The notes below the pieces were generated by a model, which was not told the DNA's origin, made no database searches, and saw nothing but the letters and a program-made list of their open reading frames with translations. A program made the position numbers and the translations under genes. Source: DSOI01 sp041394885 (lineage in GTDB: Bacteria; Acidobacteriota; Terriglobia; Bryobacterales; Bryobacteraceae). Taken from it: DNA of 64,000 nt. Shown one piece after another: positions 9,470 to 18,813 of this stretch. The stretch covers positions 1-64,000 of the forward strand of contig JAWKHI010000030.1 of the NCBI GenBank assembly GCA_041394885.1. The letters run 5' to 3'. How positions within the stretch are numbered: position 1 is the stretch's first letter; every line of letters begins with the position of its first letter.

Positions 9470-10686
9470 CAGTGAGAGGCTCCGGTGGCGCGAGGCTCCA
9501 CACGCAGGCCCGCCTTCAGCAGGCTCCGATCGCCGACGACGACACGGTCATCCACGGAGAGGCCGTCGAGCACTTCGAGCGCGGCGGCGTTCTCCATACC
9601 GGTCCGGATGGTGCGCTGCTCGAGAACGTTGGCGGTATTGACGACGAAGACCCATCGGTTGCCTCCGCTCACGCTGACGGCTTGCACCGGTACCACCGGG
9701 ACACGCTCTTTCTTGTTGACCGTAAATTTGGCTTCCGCGAACATTCCGGGCAGCAGGTCTTGCCTCGGGTTAGGGACATCGATCTCGACTTCCATGGTTC
9801 GCGTTTCGAGCTGCACATTGCCGGTGAAGCGCGCCACGCGGCCGGTGAGAATCCGGTTGGACGCGGCAGCGTGGATCTCGGCCGCCAAGCCGCTGCGAAT
9901 CATGGGTACGATTGCTTCCGGAACGGTGGCCACGAAGCGGAGCCGTGCGAGTTCCGCGAGGTGGACGAGCGGCGTGGTCTGCGTGTGGGATGCGGTGCCG
10001 GCCTGGATGAGCGCACCAGGGTCCGCGTAACGTTTGGTCACGATGCCGGCGAACGGCGCGGTGATGGTGGAGTAGGCGGCCATGGCGCGTGTCCTGCGCT
10101 CTCCGGCCTTGGCTGCGTCGATCTGATGGGCTACGGCAGCGATGGAAGCTCTGGCGGCGGCCACTTCAGCGGCGGCATTCTTCTCACGGGCAGCAGCTTC
10201 GTCGATCTCCTGGCGGGCGATGAGGCCAGGCTCTTTCTCGTCGACGCCACGGAGGCGAGCGGTGACGGTCCGGGTCAGTTCCAACTGAGCTTCGGCCCGT
10301 TGGAGTTGGGCGTTGGCGCGGACGAGGTCGGCTTCGACGCGGTTACGGTCCGCCGCCGATTGCGCAAGCTCGGCTTCGAGTTCGGGAACCTCGAGCAGGG
10401 CAATGGTCTGGCCCCGCTGAACACGGGATCCGGCGTCGACATGGATCTCTTTTAGGAAGCCGGCGACTTTGGCGTGGAGGTCAGCTTCCTGATAGGCCCG
10501 GAACTCGCCCGGCAAAACGACCTCGCGCGAGAGCAGATCGTAGCCGACGGTGGTGACAGCAACGCCCGGCGGTTGCACTATCGCCGCCTCTGCCGGAGGG
10601 TTGGGGGAAACGGTCGCGGAAGAATTGGAACACGCCTGTACGAGGAGTGCCAGGGAGATTGAAGCGGCCACACGCGGCTGACGCAT
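9469..10686 (-). CDS. RND periplasmic adaptor (MFP/HlyD family), probable lipoprotein
   Basis: The 405-residue adaptor begins with a lipoprotein-type signal (LALLVQAC, Cys near residue 19), so it is likely lipid-anchored. A biotinyl-lipoyl-like half (VDAGSRVQRGQTIALLEVPELEAE) leads into a long coiled-coil hairpin rich in Ala/Glu/Arg. The beta-barrel and membrane-proximal domains follow (FAGIVTKRYADPGALI; VNKKERVPVVPVQAV). It bridges the pump to the TolC-like channel. It is the first gene of the operon, and its stop overlaps the pump start by one base. A promoter-like element ends only about 9 bp before the ATG, so the mRNA may be nearly leaderless. Confidence 0.9.
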   Translation of the reverse strand: MRQPRVAASISLALLVQACSNSSATVSPNPPAEAAIVQPPGVAVTTVGYDLLSREVVLPGEFRAYQEADLHAKVAGFLKEIHVDAGSRVQRGQTIALLEVPELEAELAQSAADRNRVEADLVRANAQLQRAEAQLELTRTVTARLRGVDEKEPGLIARQEIDEAAAREKNAAAEVAAARASIAAVAHQIDAAKAGERRTRAMAAYSTITAPFAGIVTKRYADPGALIQAGTASHTQTTPLVHLAELARLRFVATVPEAIVPMIRSGLAAEIHAAASNRILTGRVARFTGNVQLETRTMEVEIDVPNPRQDLLPGMFAEAKFTVNKKERVPVVPVQAVSVSGGNRWVFVVNTANVLEQRTIRTGMENAAALEVLDGLSVDDRVVVGDRSLLKAGLRVEPRATGASH

Positions 10687-10694
10687 GGAACAAT

Positions 10695-10723
10695 ATTACA
10701 ATAATGTGACAATTGCGTTACAA
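10695..10723 (-). promoter_or_regulatory. Promoter/operator of the RND operon with three phased repeats
   Basis: Read on the minus strand, TTGTAA (10723-10718) and TGTAAT (10700-10695) are 17 bp apart and can serve as -35 and -10. The same stretch holds three hexamers TTGTAA, TTGTCA, TTGTAA spaced exactly 11 bp apart (starts 10696, 10707 and 10718 on the plus strand), that is, one helical turn each. AT-rich sequence of this kind stands out in this GC-rich region. A repressor binding one face of the helix would block the promoter. No regulator gene is adjacent. Confidence 0.45.
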
Positions 10724-10739
10724 ACCGGAGACTACGCGG

Positions 10740-10789
10740 GTACCGGTACGTTTATGCAGACGTACGTGTCGATCTCGCGAACCGGTTCG
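10740..10789. promoter_or_regulatory. Two perfect palindromes sharing an ACCGGT core
   Basis: GTACCGGTAC (10740-10749) and CGAACCGGTTCG (10778-10789) are perfect palindromes with centres 39 bp apart. They lie in the 138-bp gap between the RND adaptor start and the 3' end of the flavocytochrome gene. They could be operators for the efflux operon. No function is proven. Confidence 0.35.
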
Positions 10790-10824
10790 TTGGAGTCAGG
10801 GTGAGACGCGCCAGCGGAGTGCCA

Positions 10825-12615
10825 CTACTCCGCTGGAGCCGTGCGGCGCGCGATCGGCGGATTCATGTGACAGTGCTGGCACACGGCGGTTTGCAGTTCA
10901 CGGTCAATCTTGTGCGACGCCGGCCGGAACGGGGCCATTTCGGCATGGCATCCGGTGCAGTTCCAATCCCGATCGAGCACCAGTTTGTGCGCGACCTCGA
11001 AATGCCAATATCCCGGACGCTTGGCCGCGATCAGTTTGCCGACGTCGTGACAGCCGCGGCAGGCGGCCGCGGCTTTTGGATTCACGGCCGGCGGCGCGGT
11101 GCGCACGATCTTGCCCGCCGGGGGCGGCGCGGCGGGTTTCACTTTCAACGACGCCGCGACGGTCTGCGCGGCGATGCGGCCCATCAGGATGCAAGGGCCG
11201 AGGAAGGTGCCCTCCATGCCGTTTTTGCCGTTGAGCCCGCCGAAGCCGGTCGCCTCGCCGGCGGCAAGGAGTCCGGGTATGGGTTTGCCGTCGTGGCCGA
11301 GCACGCGCGTGGCGAGGTCCACCTGGATGCCGCCCATGCTTTTGCGGATGAGGATGAACATCGGGGCGGCGTAGAACGGCGGTTCGGCGATCTTGCGGAG
11401 CGGCGCGGCCAATGAGCCGCGGACCTTCACTTTCGGGCCAAAGCGATGAAAATCGGTGTCGTCGCCGGCTCCAACCATGGCGTTGTAGCGTTCGATGGTG
11501 GCTTGCAGCGCATCTTTGGGCAGATCGACGCGCGCGGCGAGTTGTTCGATCGAATCGGCGCGGAGGATGAAGTCAGGCGCCTCGAACAGGGCATCCAGCC
11601 GGTCCTGCGAAAAGCCGGCGTGAATCACACGAAAGCTCTTGCGTCCTTCGGCGTCGAACACGGCCCAGAAGCGGGCGGGCTGCTGCGCCGCGATGACGGG
11701 GATGGTGGCCTTGGGCTCGTGCTGCTCATGAACAAAGCGTTTGCCCTGGGCGTTTACCCAGATGGCGGCGGACGAGGAAACGAAGAAGCCACGCTCGCCT
11801 TTGGGATCGAACGGATCGGGCAATCCGCTGGCGTAATTCCACTGGTGATCGAGATTCGCGGAAACGCCGCCGGCCTGGCCAGCCAGATCCATACCACTGC
11901 CGAAGGCGAAGAATCCTCCGCCGGCGAGCACCCTTTCAGGCACGGGAACGCCTTCGGGCCAGTTTGCGCGGACAAGGTCCAGTTGGGCGCCGAAGCCGCC
12001 GGTGCTGAGGAGAACCGCGCCGCCGGAAAGCTTCGTTGCCTTGCCGGTGCGGAGGTTGCTGGCTTCCACACCGGTGACCCTGCCGTCGCGCACCTGCAGG
12101 GCAGTCACGCGGTGGTTGAGCAGAAACGTGACGCCGCCCTGGCGGAGGATCTCGCGATACACGGGAATCACGAGGCCCAAGCCCTGCCCTCGCGGCGAAT
12201 GAAAACGCGCGACGCTGTTGCCGGCGCCGTTCACCGAGGCAAACAGGAATTCGGTGCCGAGCGCGGTCATCCAGTCGTGAATCTCGGTTTTCGAATTGCG
12301 AACGTAGTAGCGGACCCATTCCTCCTTGGCGTCTTCGCCCCACGACATGAAATCGCGGAAGGCGATCTCGGGTGTGTCGACGATCTTCAACCGCTCCTGG
12401 AGCGGCGTGCCGATCAGCGACAGGCCGCCGGAGGAAATGACGGCGTGGCCGCCGGGCACCGAGTTCTGCTCGATCACGGTGACCTCGAGGCCGGCGCGCG
12501 CGCCTTCGAGGGCGGCGGAGAGTCCGGCGATACCGGCTCCGACCACGATCAGGTCGGGGTTGGCGGCGCGGGCGAAACAGGTGACGGTGAGGAGTAGGAA
12601 TGCGAGACGTGGCAT
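10825..12615 (-). CDS. Exported FAD-dependent reductase with C-terminal three-haem cytochrome domain
   Basis: A signal peptide (LAFLLLTVTCFARA) is followed directly by an FAD-binding fold (VVGAGIAGLSAALEGARAG) of the fumarate reductase/ketosteroid dehydrogenase type (FAD_binding_2). The substrate region includes GKNGMEGTFLGPCILMGRIA near residue 480. After a Pro/Ala linker the last ~80 residues carry three haem c motifs: CRGCH (~519), CTGCH (~553) and CQHCH (~579). The protein should therefore be a periplasmic flavocytochrome passing electrons from haems to flavin, or the reverse. In Shewanella fumarate reductase the haem domain is N-terminal; here the order is reversed. The substrate is unknown. 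No membrane quinol oxidase partner lies beside it. Confidence 0.8.
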   Translation of the reverse strand: MPRLAFLLLTVTCFARAANPDLIVVGAGIAGLSAALEGARAGLEVTVIEQNSVPGGHAVISSGGLSLIGTPLQERLKIVDTPEIAFRDFMSWGEDAKEEWVRYYVRNSKTEIHDWMTALGTEFLFASVNGAGNSVARFHSPRGQGLGLVIPVYREILRQGGVTFLLNHRVTALQVRDGRVTGVEASNLRTGKATKLSGGAVLLSTGGFGAQLDLVRANWPEGVPVPERVLAGGGFFAFGSGMDLAGQAGGVSANLDHQWNYASGLPDPFDPKGERGFFVSSSAAIWVNAQGKRFVHEQHEPKATIPVIAAQQPARFWAVFDAEGRKSFRVIHAGFSQDRLDALFEAPDFILRADSIEQLAARVDLPKDALQATIERYNAMVGAGDDTDFHRFGPKVKVRGSLAAPLRKIAEPPFYAAPMFILIRKSMGGIQVDLATRVLGHDGKPIPGLLAAGEATGFGGLNGKNGMEGTFLGPCILMGRIAAQTVAASLKVKPAAPPPAGKIVRTAPPAVNPKAAAACRGCHDVGKLIAAKRPGYWHFEVAHKLVLDRDWNCTGCHAEMAPFRPASHKIDRELQTAVCQHCHMNPPIARRTAPAE

Positions 12616-13036
12616 GAAGAGGAAAGCAATCCGCCTTAGTCTACATCGCGCTTACTGGGCATAAAAGTACGGTATCGCCATTCGCCGATGGACGCCGCGC
12701 GCAAGGTGGGAAACCGCTTGACGCCGAACTTGCCGATGACGTTCAGCGGCGGCCTCGCGGGCCAGCGGATCATCGACGCCGCGGCGCGGGACAGCGTGTC
12801 CAAAAGCTCCGGTTGGCAGGCGGCTGGAGCGATCACGCTCCCTTAGCGTTGCCTGATCGACCTCCGCCCCGAGGGTGAGCAGGTCGTCCGGCTGCTGTTC
12901 GGAACCGGTATTTCGCACCCAATGGTTCCTCGCCGACAGCGCCGGAGGCGAAGCCTCACCGTATGCGGGGCCGCGGCGACGTGGAACTGCCCGCCACCGT
13001 CGACGACAGGCAGACGAACAACCTGATGGATACGCG
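12616..13036. other. 421-bp gap without a recognisable gene
   Basis: This stretch lies upstream of the flavocytochrome gene and downstream of the acyltransferase gene, both on the minus strand. Short open frames exist on both strands (for example 12636-12836 minus, 66 codons), but none has a ribosome site or a family I recognise. It may hold the worn remains of a gene. I see no tRNA, repeat or clear promoter. Confidence 0.5.
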
Positions 13037-14212
13037 TCAGAACATCCGCCAGAGAGATTCCTTCGGCTTCGTCATCTTGAAGCCGCGGTACCACACACAG
13101 ACCGGATACAAAGCAACCAGTACACAGGCCCAGACGAGGTACGCCATCTCGAGCGACCCCGGCTCTCGGAACAACACCAGTCCGCAAATGGTGAGCAGGT
13201 AGAAGTGGGCCAGGTAGAAAAACAGCGGTGTCTGGCCGAACACGATCAACGGCGAGCGGACCGAGGTCCACTGCCTCGGCAACCGGATCAGAATGGCCAC
13301 CAACAGCAAGCCGATACCCACCGCCATCGTCCAGAAGACCAGTGACGGCGGGTACTTCACATTGTTGAGAAATTCGATCCATCCGGCGTCGCGAGGCGCG
13401 CGTATGTTACCCCATCCGCCCACGGCTCGCAGTGCGATGGCACTTAGCAAAAAGATAGCGCCGACGATAGGAACGCGGCTGGCGGCCCGGACCGGATCCC
13501 GCCGCCACCAGTAACCGAAGAACATACCCGCCGCGGCGACGCCCAGCCATGGGATGACCGGGTAAACGACGAGTAAGTGTTGAGAAATTCCCGGCGCTAA
13601 CAGGATGGCGTGCCACATGGGGCCGATCGCGCCCGAAGCCGGCAATAGCGTATTGGTGGCGAACACGCTCAACGCGGCGGTGAGGAGCCACGTCCAGGGC
13701 GCGAGCCGCAGCAGCAATCCGCAGGCGATGAGGACAAGCCCGAGCCCCGAGAGGGTGATCAAGGCCCAATACAGGGAGCTGCCATCGTTGGGCGGTGGGG
13801 CCGCGATCCGGCTGAGACTCACCGCGGGCGCCTTCATCTGTGACTGCAAAACCATCAGCGGCGTTTCCAGAATCTGTGCGATCAGGAGCAGTGCCGCGCC
13901 CCGGCCCACGGTGCGGCGGATGACAGCGGCCTCTGTCCATCCGGACTGGCGGCGGGAAGCTCCAAACCAGTAGACGCCGGCGCCCATCAGAAAAAAGAAG
14001 CCAGGAGCGCATAAGTGCGTGATCCAGCGAGTGAGAAACGGGAAGGCGGCGTCGTAGGCGCTCATCGCGCCGGCCCAGAATTCGCTGCCGTGCTGGCGTG
14101 CAATGAAGGCGCTCGAATGATCGATCGCCATCAGGATCATGATCAAGCCGCGGTAGGCGTCGATCGATGCGTAGCGGGCGGCTGGGTGGGAGTCTGTCGC
14201 CGGTAGGCTCAA
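13037..14212 (-). CDS. HGSNAT-like membrane acyltransferase (DUF1624/DUF5009 type)
   Basis: The 391-residue protein opens with YASIDAYRGLIMILMAIDHSSAF, the hallmark of the heparan-alpha-glucosaminide N-acetyltransferase-like family, where DxxRG and the DH pair are conserved. About ten hydrophobic segments follow. Members are predicted to move acyl groups across the membrane, but most bacterial ones have no proven substrate. Its ATG overlaps the stop of the DUF1501 gene by 4 bp (ATGA), so the two are translationally coupled with the DUF1553 gene before them. Confidence 0.75.
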   Translation of the reverse strand: MSLPATDSHPAARYASIDAYRGLIMILMAIDHSSAFIARQHGSEFWAGAMSAYDAAFPFLTRWITHLCAPGFFFLMGAGVYWFGASRRQSGWTEAAVIRRTVGRGAALLLIAQILETPLMVLQSQMKAPAVSLSRIAAPPPNDGSSLYWALITLSGLGLVLIACGLLLRLAPWTWLLTAALSVFATNTLLPASGAIGPMWHAILLAPGISQHLLVVYPVIPWLGVAAAGMFFGYWWRRDPVRAASRVPIVGAIFLLSAIALRAVGGWGNIRAPRDAGWIEFLNNVKYPPSLVFWTMAVGIGLLLVAILIRLPRQWTSVRSPLIVFGQTPLFFYLAHFYLLTICGLVLFREPGSLEMAYLVWACVLVALYPVCVWYRGFKMTKPKESLWRMF

Positions 14213-15594
14213 GCGAGAATCTCTTCCACCACCCGGCCGTGCACGTCGGTCAACCGGAAGTCCCGCCCGGCGTACCGGTAGGTGAACTTCTCATGATCGA
14301 ATCCCATCAAGCGCAGCAGGGTCGCATGCAAATCGTGAACGTGGACACGATCCTGTTCGGCGCGGAATCCGAAATCGTCGGTTGCGCCGTGGACGTGTCC
14401 GCGCTTCATTCCGCCGCCGGCCACCCACATCGAGAACCCGTAGGAGTTGTGATCGCGGCCGTTGTCTCCGTTCAGGTTCGATCCGAACGCGGCCAGTTCC
14501 ACCGTGGGTGTACGGCCGAACTCGCCGCCCCAGATCACGAGCGTGTCGTCGAGCAGACCGCGCTGCTTGCAGTCCCGCAGAAACGCGCCGATGGGCCGGT
14601 CGCACTCGGCCGCCAGCCGCGTGTGATTCTCCTTGACGTTGTTGTGCGCATCCCACGGCTGGCCCGCGCCGTGCCACACCTGCACGAAGCGGACGCCGCG
14701 TTCGATGAGCCTGCGCGCGATGAGCGCCTGCCTGCCATATTGGGTATCGCCGTACATCTCCCGGATCGACGCGGGTTCGCGGGAGAGATCGAACACATCC
14801 GCGGCTTCCATCTGCATCCGGTAGGCGAGTTCGAACGACTGTATCCGGGACTCGAGATTGGCGTCGCCGGCGCGATCCTCACTGTGACGACGGTTCATCG
14901 CGGCCAGAAGATCGAGTTGCCGGCGTTGCGCATCGCGCCCCTGCGAGGCGCGAATGTTCTCGATCAGCCGCTCGGGTCTGGTCTCTCGCGTGTCGATGTG
15001 CGTCCCTTGATAGGCGCCGGGCAGGAACGCCGAGCGCCAGTTGTGGGTGCCGCGCACCGGCAGCCCACCCGGGCACAGCGCGATGAAACCCGGCAGGTTC
15101 TGGTTCTCGGTGCCCAGTCCATAGGTCACCCAGCTGCCGAAGCTGGGCCGGACTTGCGTCACCGTGCCGCAGTTCATCATCATCAGCGACGGCTCATGAT
15201 TGGGAACCTCGGTGTGCATGGAACGGATCACGCACAACTCGTCCGCCATGGAGGCGATATTCGGGAAGATCTCACTGATCTCGATACCGCTTTGGCCGTG
15301 TTTGCGAAAGGCGAAAGGCGACGGGTACGCCGCACCGGTCTTGCGCTCCGTGCGCAGGTGAATCGGAATGGCGCGTCCGGCGTAGGTGGCGAGAGCCGGT
15401 TTGGGGTCGAGCGTATCCACCTGCGACGGCCCACCGTTCATGAAGAAATGGACGATGCGCTTGGCACGCGCGGGAAGCGGCGGCGACTTCGCCGAGAGCG
15501 GACCGGGCGTGGCGAATGCCTCCGGCGCCATCGCCGGCAACGCCAGCCAAGGCAGCCCCATTCCCGATCGTTGCAATAATTCCCTTCTCGTCAT
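14209..15594 (-). CDS. DUF1501 protein, Tat-exported
   Basis: ATG 15594 gives MTRRELLQRSGMGLPWLA, a twin-arginine signal; a TTG eight codons earlier would overlap the upstream stop. The body matches DUF1501, a sulfatase-like (alkaline phosphatase superfamily) fold: IVHFFMNGGPSQVDTLDPKP near the start, VIWGGEFGRTPT around residue 365, and a closing segment with HDLHATLLRLMGFDHEKFTYR. DUF1501 genes in planctomycetes and acidobacteria nearly always sit after a DUF1549/DUF1553 gene, as here (7-nt gap). The biochemical role is unknown; a joint periplasmic task in polysaccharide breakdown is often supposed. Confidence 0.9.
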   Translation of the reverse strand: MTRRELLQRSGMGLPWLALPAMAPEAFATPGPLSAKSPPLPARAKRIVHFFMNGGPSQVDTLDPKPALATYAGRAIPIHLRTERKTGAAYPSPFAFRKHGQSGIEISEIFPNIASMADELCVIRSMHTEVPNHEPSLMMMNCGTVTQVRPSFGSWVTYGLGTENQNLPGFIALCPGGLPVRGTHNWRSAFLPGAYQGTHIDTRETRPERLIENIRASQGRDAQRRQLDLLAAMNRRHSEDRAGDANLESRIQSFELAYRMQMEAADVFDLSREPASIREMYGDTQYGRQALIARRLIERGVRFVQVWHGAGQPWDAHNNVKENHTRLAAECDRPIGAFLRDCKQRGLLDDTLVIWGGEFGRTPTVELAAFGSNLNGDNGRDHNSYGFSMWVAGGGMKRGHVHGATDDFGFRAEQDRVHVHDLHATLLRLMGFDHEKFTYRYAGRDFRLTDVHGRVVEEILA

Positions 15595-15601
15595 TGGCCT
15601 A

Positions 15602-18004
15602 TCAATCCACAAACGCAAACTCGTTCGACATCAGCAGCACTTGCGCCAGTTGCGACCGCGGGCAGCGCGGCTCCAGCGGCGGTCCGGCGAAATCGGCGGC
15701 AGCCTTCCACTTCGAATCGCCGCCCACCGCCGTGATGGACGGGCTCCAGGTGAAGCGATCCTCTTCGGCGTCTTCGATCGCGTCGACGGCGAAGTCGATG
15801 GTATCACCGGCGCGCACCTCGACGCCGGCGACGGCGGTTTCCACCTTGCGGGCCTTCTTGGCTGCCTCGCTGCTCTCGCCTGCTGTGACCGGCTCCGGCG
15901 GGCCGAAAGTCCACTCGCCGAGCACACCCAGCCGAGAGTGGACGATCCGCGCGCGAATGCCGTCGGTCAACCCGAAGCGCCGCACGAACTGATCCACGGG
16001 ATGGGAAAGAGACCCCGCGATATCGACGGTTCCGCCCGACGGCGCAACCCAACGGCGGATAACGGCGTGGCGTGCATCGGGGCCGGGCGCGCCGCCGGTT
16101 GCGGTGAGTGAGGCAACGCCCGAGTCGGGATGCGGCAGCAGCGATGCCGCCTGCCATGTGTCCTCGACGAAGAACTCGAACGGCGTGAAAGCGGCTACGC
16201 GTCCGGCGGCGGCATCGAACTCGCCGTACCCGTATCGCCATGGCGGCGCGGCGCCGGGAGCAGAGGCGCACGGTTCTGAAACCGCGAATGCCGCGCGCTC
16301 GGCCTCCGAAGGCAGGCGTCCGAGCGCGTGCCGGAACATCTCGCCGATGCCGGGCGACCGCTCAGAAAGGCGCCTTGCCTGTTCGGCCACGAACTCGCTG
16401 TTCATCAGGAATAGCGACTGCTGCGGCACGGTCGTGTTGTCGCGCTGCTCGGTGTGCCGCTCGGGATCGGCATAGTCGAACGCCTTGAGCAGCGCCTGCG
16501 CGCGTTCCCGCTCGACGAACGCGTACATGGTGCGGCGCGGATCGGCGGGCAGCGATTCCAGGGAAAATGACGGTCCGCCGATACGTTCGTCGAGGCGCCC
16601 GGCGGCCACCAGCATCGAGTCTCGCAGAGCTTCGAAATCGAGCCGGCGGCGGTTGTGACGCCACAGGAGCCGGTTGTCAGGATCGATGGCCCGTGCCGCG
16701 GCATTGTCGCTCGAGGAGCGGCGATACGCGTCCGAAAGCACGATGCGGCGGATGAGCTTCTTGGTTGACCAGTCGTCGCGCATGAGCGAATCGGCGAGAA
16801 AGTCTAGCATGGCGGGATGGGAAGGCTCATCGCCGCGCGTGCCGAAATCGGAGGCCGATCGCGTGAGACCTTCGCCGAACAGATGCATCCAGACGCGATT
16901 CACCCACACGCGCGCTGTGAGTGGATTCGATGGGTCGACAATGGCGCGCGCGAGATCCAGACGTCCGGCCCCGTGGGTGAACCGCGCCGGTTGTTTCCCG
17001 CCGATCACGGACAGAAATTGCGGTGGAACCTCGGCCCCGGGGTCGTTCGGATTGCCACGAATGAACACGTGCGCCGGCACGATCCGCGCATTGTCGGCCA
17101 CCTGCATCGCGCGCGGGGGTGCTCCCAGGAGCGCGCCGCGATAGGCATAGTCGGCAAAAACGCGATCTCGCTTCCAGCGGAGATTATTGGTGGTATTGAA
17201 GTCGCCTTCGGTGAGTACGTGGATGAAATCCTCGAGCGGCAGTGACGGTGGAGCGGCCGGCGTTTCCAGAAAGCCGGAATCGGCGAGGCGGCGGACGATG
17301 GCGTCCAGGGTGGCGTCGTCCAATTGTTGGGCCCCCGACAGGGTCCGGTCTCCGGCCGTCCATGCGCGCCAGCGCTGCAGGATGCGCAGGTTGAGATTCC
17401 TCTCCTTGGAGAGGTTCTCCACCTGTGGGTTCGTCATGCCGCGGGCTTCCCACGCCGTGCGCAGGTACTTGGCGACGGTCTCGGGCTGGCGCGCCTCGGC
17501 GGCGATCTCAGCGAGGCGCTCGCGCTTGTAGCCGTCGATGGCGGCGAGGCGCGTGGCCAGGCGTGGAAGATAGTAGCGGTCAAGCGGAGAGGCGGGGCCG
17601 GGGGGCGCGGCGGGCGCCGGATCGGCGGGAGAGTGCGTGTTCGCGAAAACACCATAGAGCGAGTAGTAGTCGCGCGTGGGGATGGGATCGTACTTGTGAT
17701 CGTGGCAGCGCGCGCAACTCACCGTGAGCCCGAGAAAGGTGCGGGTCACGGTGTCGATGCGGTCGTCGACGTTGTCGGGCTGGTTGGTGAGCCGCGGCGT
17801 GTTGAAGCCAAGCGAAAGAAAGCCGAGCGCGGGCAGGTGGGCGGACCCTTCTTCCAACTGGTCCGCCGCGAGTTGCCTCACCACGAAACGGTCATAGGGC
17901 ATGTCGGCGTTGAAGGCGCCGATCACCCAGTCGCGATAGGTGAAGGCGTAAGGAAGCGGACGTTGTTGAAGCCGGCATCGGAGAATCGAGCCAGGTCCAG
18001 CCAA
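15602..18004 (-). CDS. DUF1549/DUF1553 protein, C-terminal part (frame break at ~17952)
   Basis: This long frame holds the end of DUF1549 (PSCyt2) and all of DUF1553 (PSD1). From about residue 18 it reads PYAFTYRDWVIGAFNADMPY, then TVSCARCHDHKYDPIPTRDYY with a CARCH haem motif, then the DUF1553 block ARAIVDPSNPLTARVWVNRVW. A carbohydrate-binding-like segment lies near the end. The first ~17 residues are out of frame: the true N-terminus is in the neighbouring frame ending at 17923. One extra C at about 17952 (TTCC to TTCCC in the sense strand) would join them into one ~1,040-residue protein. Confidence 0.8.
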   Translation of the reverse strand: MAGPGSILRCRLQQRPLPYAFTYRDWVIGAFNADMPYDRFVVRQLAADQLEEGSAHLPALGFLSLGFNTPRLTNQPDNVDDRIDTVTRTFLGLTVSCARCHDHKYDPIPTRDYYSLYGVFANTHSPADPAPAAPPGPASPLDRYYLPRLATRLAAIDGYKRERLAEIAAEARQPETVAKYLRTAWEARGMTNPQVENLSKERNLNLRILQRWRAWTAGDRTLSGAQQLDDATLDAIVRRLADSGFLETPAAPPSLPLEDFIHVLTEGDFNTTNNLRWKRDRVFADYAYRGALLGAPPRAMQVADNARIVPAHVFIRGNPNDPGAEVPPQFLSVIGGKQPARFTHGAGRLDLARAIVDPSNPLTARVWVNRVWMHLFGEGLTRSASDFGTRGDEPSHPAMLDFLADSLMRDDWSTKKLIRRIVLSDAYRRSSSDNAAARAIDPDNRLLWRHNRRRLDFEALRDSMLVAAGRLDERIGGPSFSLESLPADPRRTMYAFVERERAQALLKAFDYADPERHTEQRDNTTVPQQSLFLMNSEFVAEQARRLSERSPGIGEMFRHALGRLPSEAERAAFAVSEPCASAPGAAPPWRYGYGEFDAAAGRVAAFTPFEFFVEDTWQAASLLPHPDSGVASLTATGGAPGPDARHAVIRRWVAPSGGTVDIAGSLSHPVDQFVRRFGLTDGIRARIVHSRLGVLGEWTFGPPEPVTAGESSEAAKKARKVETAVAGVEVRAGDTIDFAVDAIEDAEEDRFTWSPSITAVGGDSKWKAAADFAGPPLEPRCPRSQLAQVLLMSNEFAFVD

Positions 18005-18726
18005 TGGCGTCCCCAGCGTTCGCCGAATCGAGGCGAAGCGAGAAGCCCGTCGACCAGGCGTTCGTAGGCGCGCGGATCGGCATCGGCCTCGAAAGCGTCG
18101 ATGGCGGATGCGGACGGCGGCAGGCCAGTGACGTCATAGGAGACGCGGCGGATGAGGGCCCGGCGGTTGGCTTCCGGATTCGCCGCGATGCCGCTTCGGG
18201 CCAGCGCAGTGCGGGCAAACGCATCGATGGAGGAGCCGGGTGGAAAGTCCCGCCGCAACGGCTGCCAGGACCAATGCGGTTTCCGGGCGCCGCCGGCCTT
18301 GGCAGAGGCGGTGGCCGTGCTACGCTCAGCCGGCCAGGGTGCGCCGATTCGGATCCATCTTTCGAGGTCCGCGATCTCGGCGTCAGGCAGCTTCGCCGCC
18401 GGGGGCATCCGCAGACCCTGATACTTTACCGCCTGCAGCAGCCTGCTCGCTTCCGGGGACCCGGGCTCGACGACGGGACCATGATCGCCGCCACGCAGCA
18501 TTGCCTCGCGCGAATCGAGCAACAGGTTGGCGAAGCGCATCTTCGAGCTCGCACTGTGGCAGGAGTAGCAGCGGGTGGCGAGGATGGGGCGGATTTTCGA
18601 CTCGAAGAAGTCGTTCGAATTGGCGGCCGTTTCCGCGCGCGGCGTCTGCGCCCAGGCGCCAGGCAATGCGGCGCCATGCCAAGCGATGGCAGCCGATCCG
18701 AGCGCGAGCAATCGCAAAGGCGTCAC
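17923..18726 (-). CDS. PSCyt1/DUF1549 protein, N-terminal part (frame break at ~17952)
   Basis: This frame gives the missing front of the DUF1549/DUF1553 protein. It has a signal peptide ending at AWAQ, a planctomycete-type cytochrome domain (PSCyt1) with the motif CYSCH near residue 53, GLRMPPAAKLPDAEIADLERWI, and the beginning of DUF1549 (GRHWLDLARFSDAGFNNVRF). It then runs off frame and stops. The gene pair would be exported and may bind haem c. The break sits in a short C run and could be a sequencing error, so the gene should not be called dead without checking reads. Confidence 0.8.
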   Translation of the reverse strand: MTPLRLLALGSAAIAWHGAALPGAWAQTPRAETAANSNDFFESKIRPILATRCYSCHSASSKMRFANLLLDSREAMLRGGDHGPVVEPGSPEASRLLQAVKYQGLRMPPAAKLPDAEIADLERWIRIGAPWPAERSTATASAKAGGARKPHWSWQPLRRDFPPGSSIDAFARTALARSGIAANPEANRRALIRRVSYDVTGLPPSASAIDAFEADADPRAYERLVDGLLASPRFGERWGRHWLDLARFSDAGFNNVRFLTPSPIATG

Positions 18727-18813
18727 GACACGATTATATTCGGCTGGGGACGCGTGGCAAAGAATCCGGGCGAGCCGCTTCCGTGTACGGGCTTGGATCC
18801 TCCCGGGCGTCCG

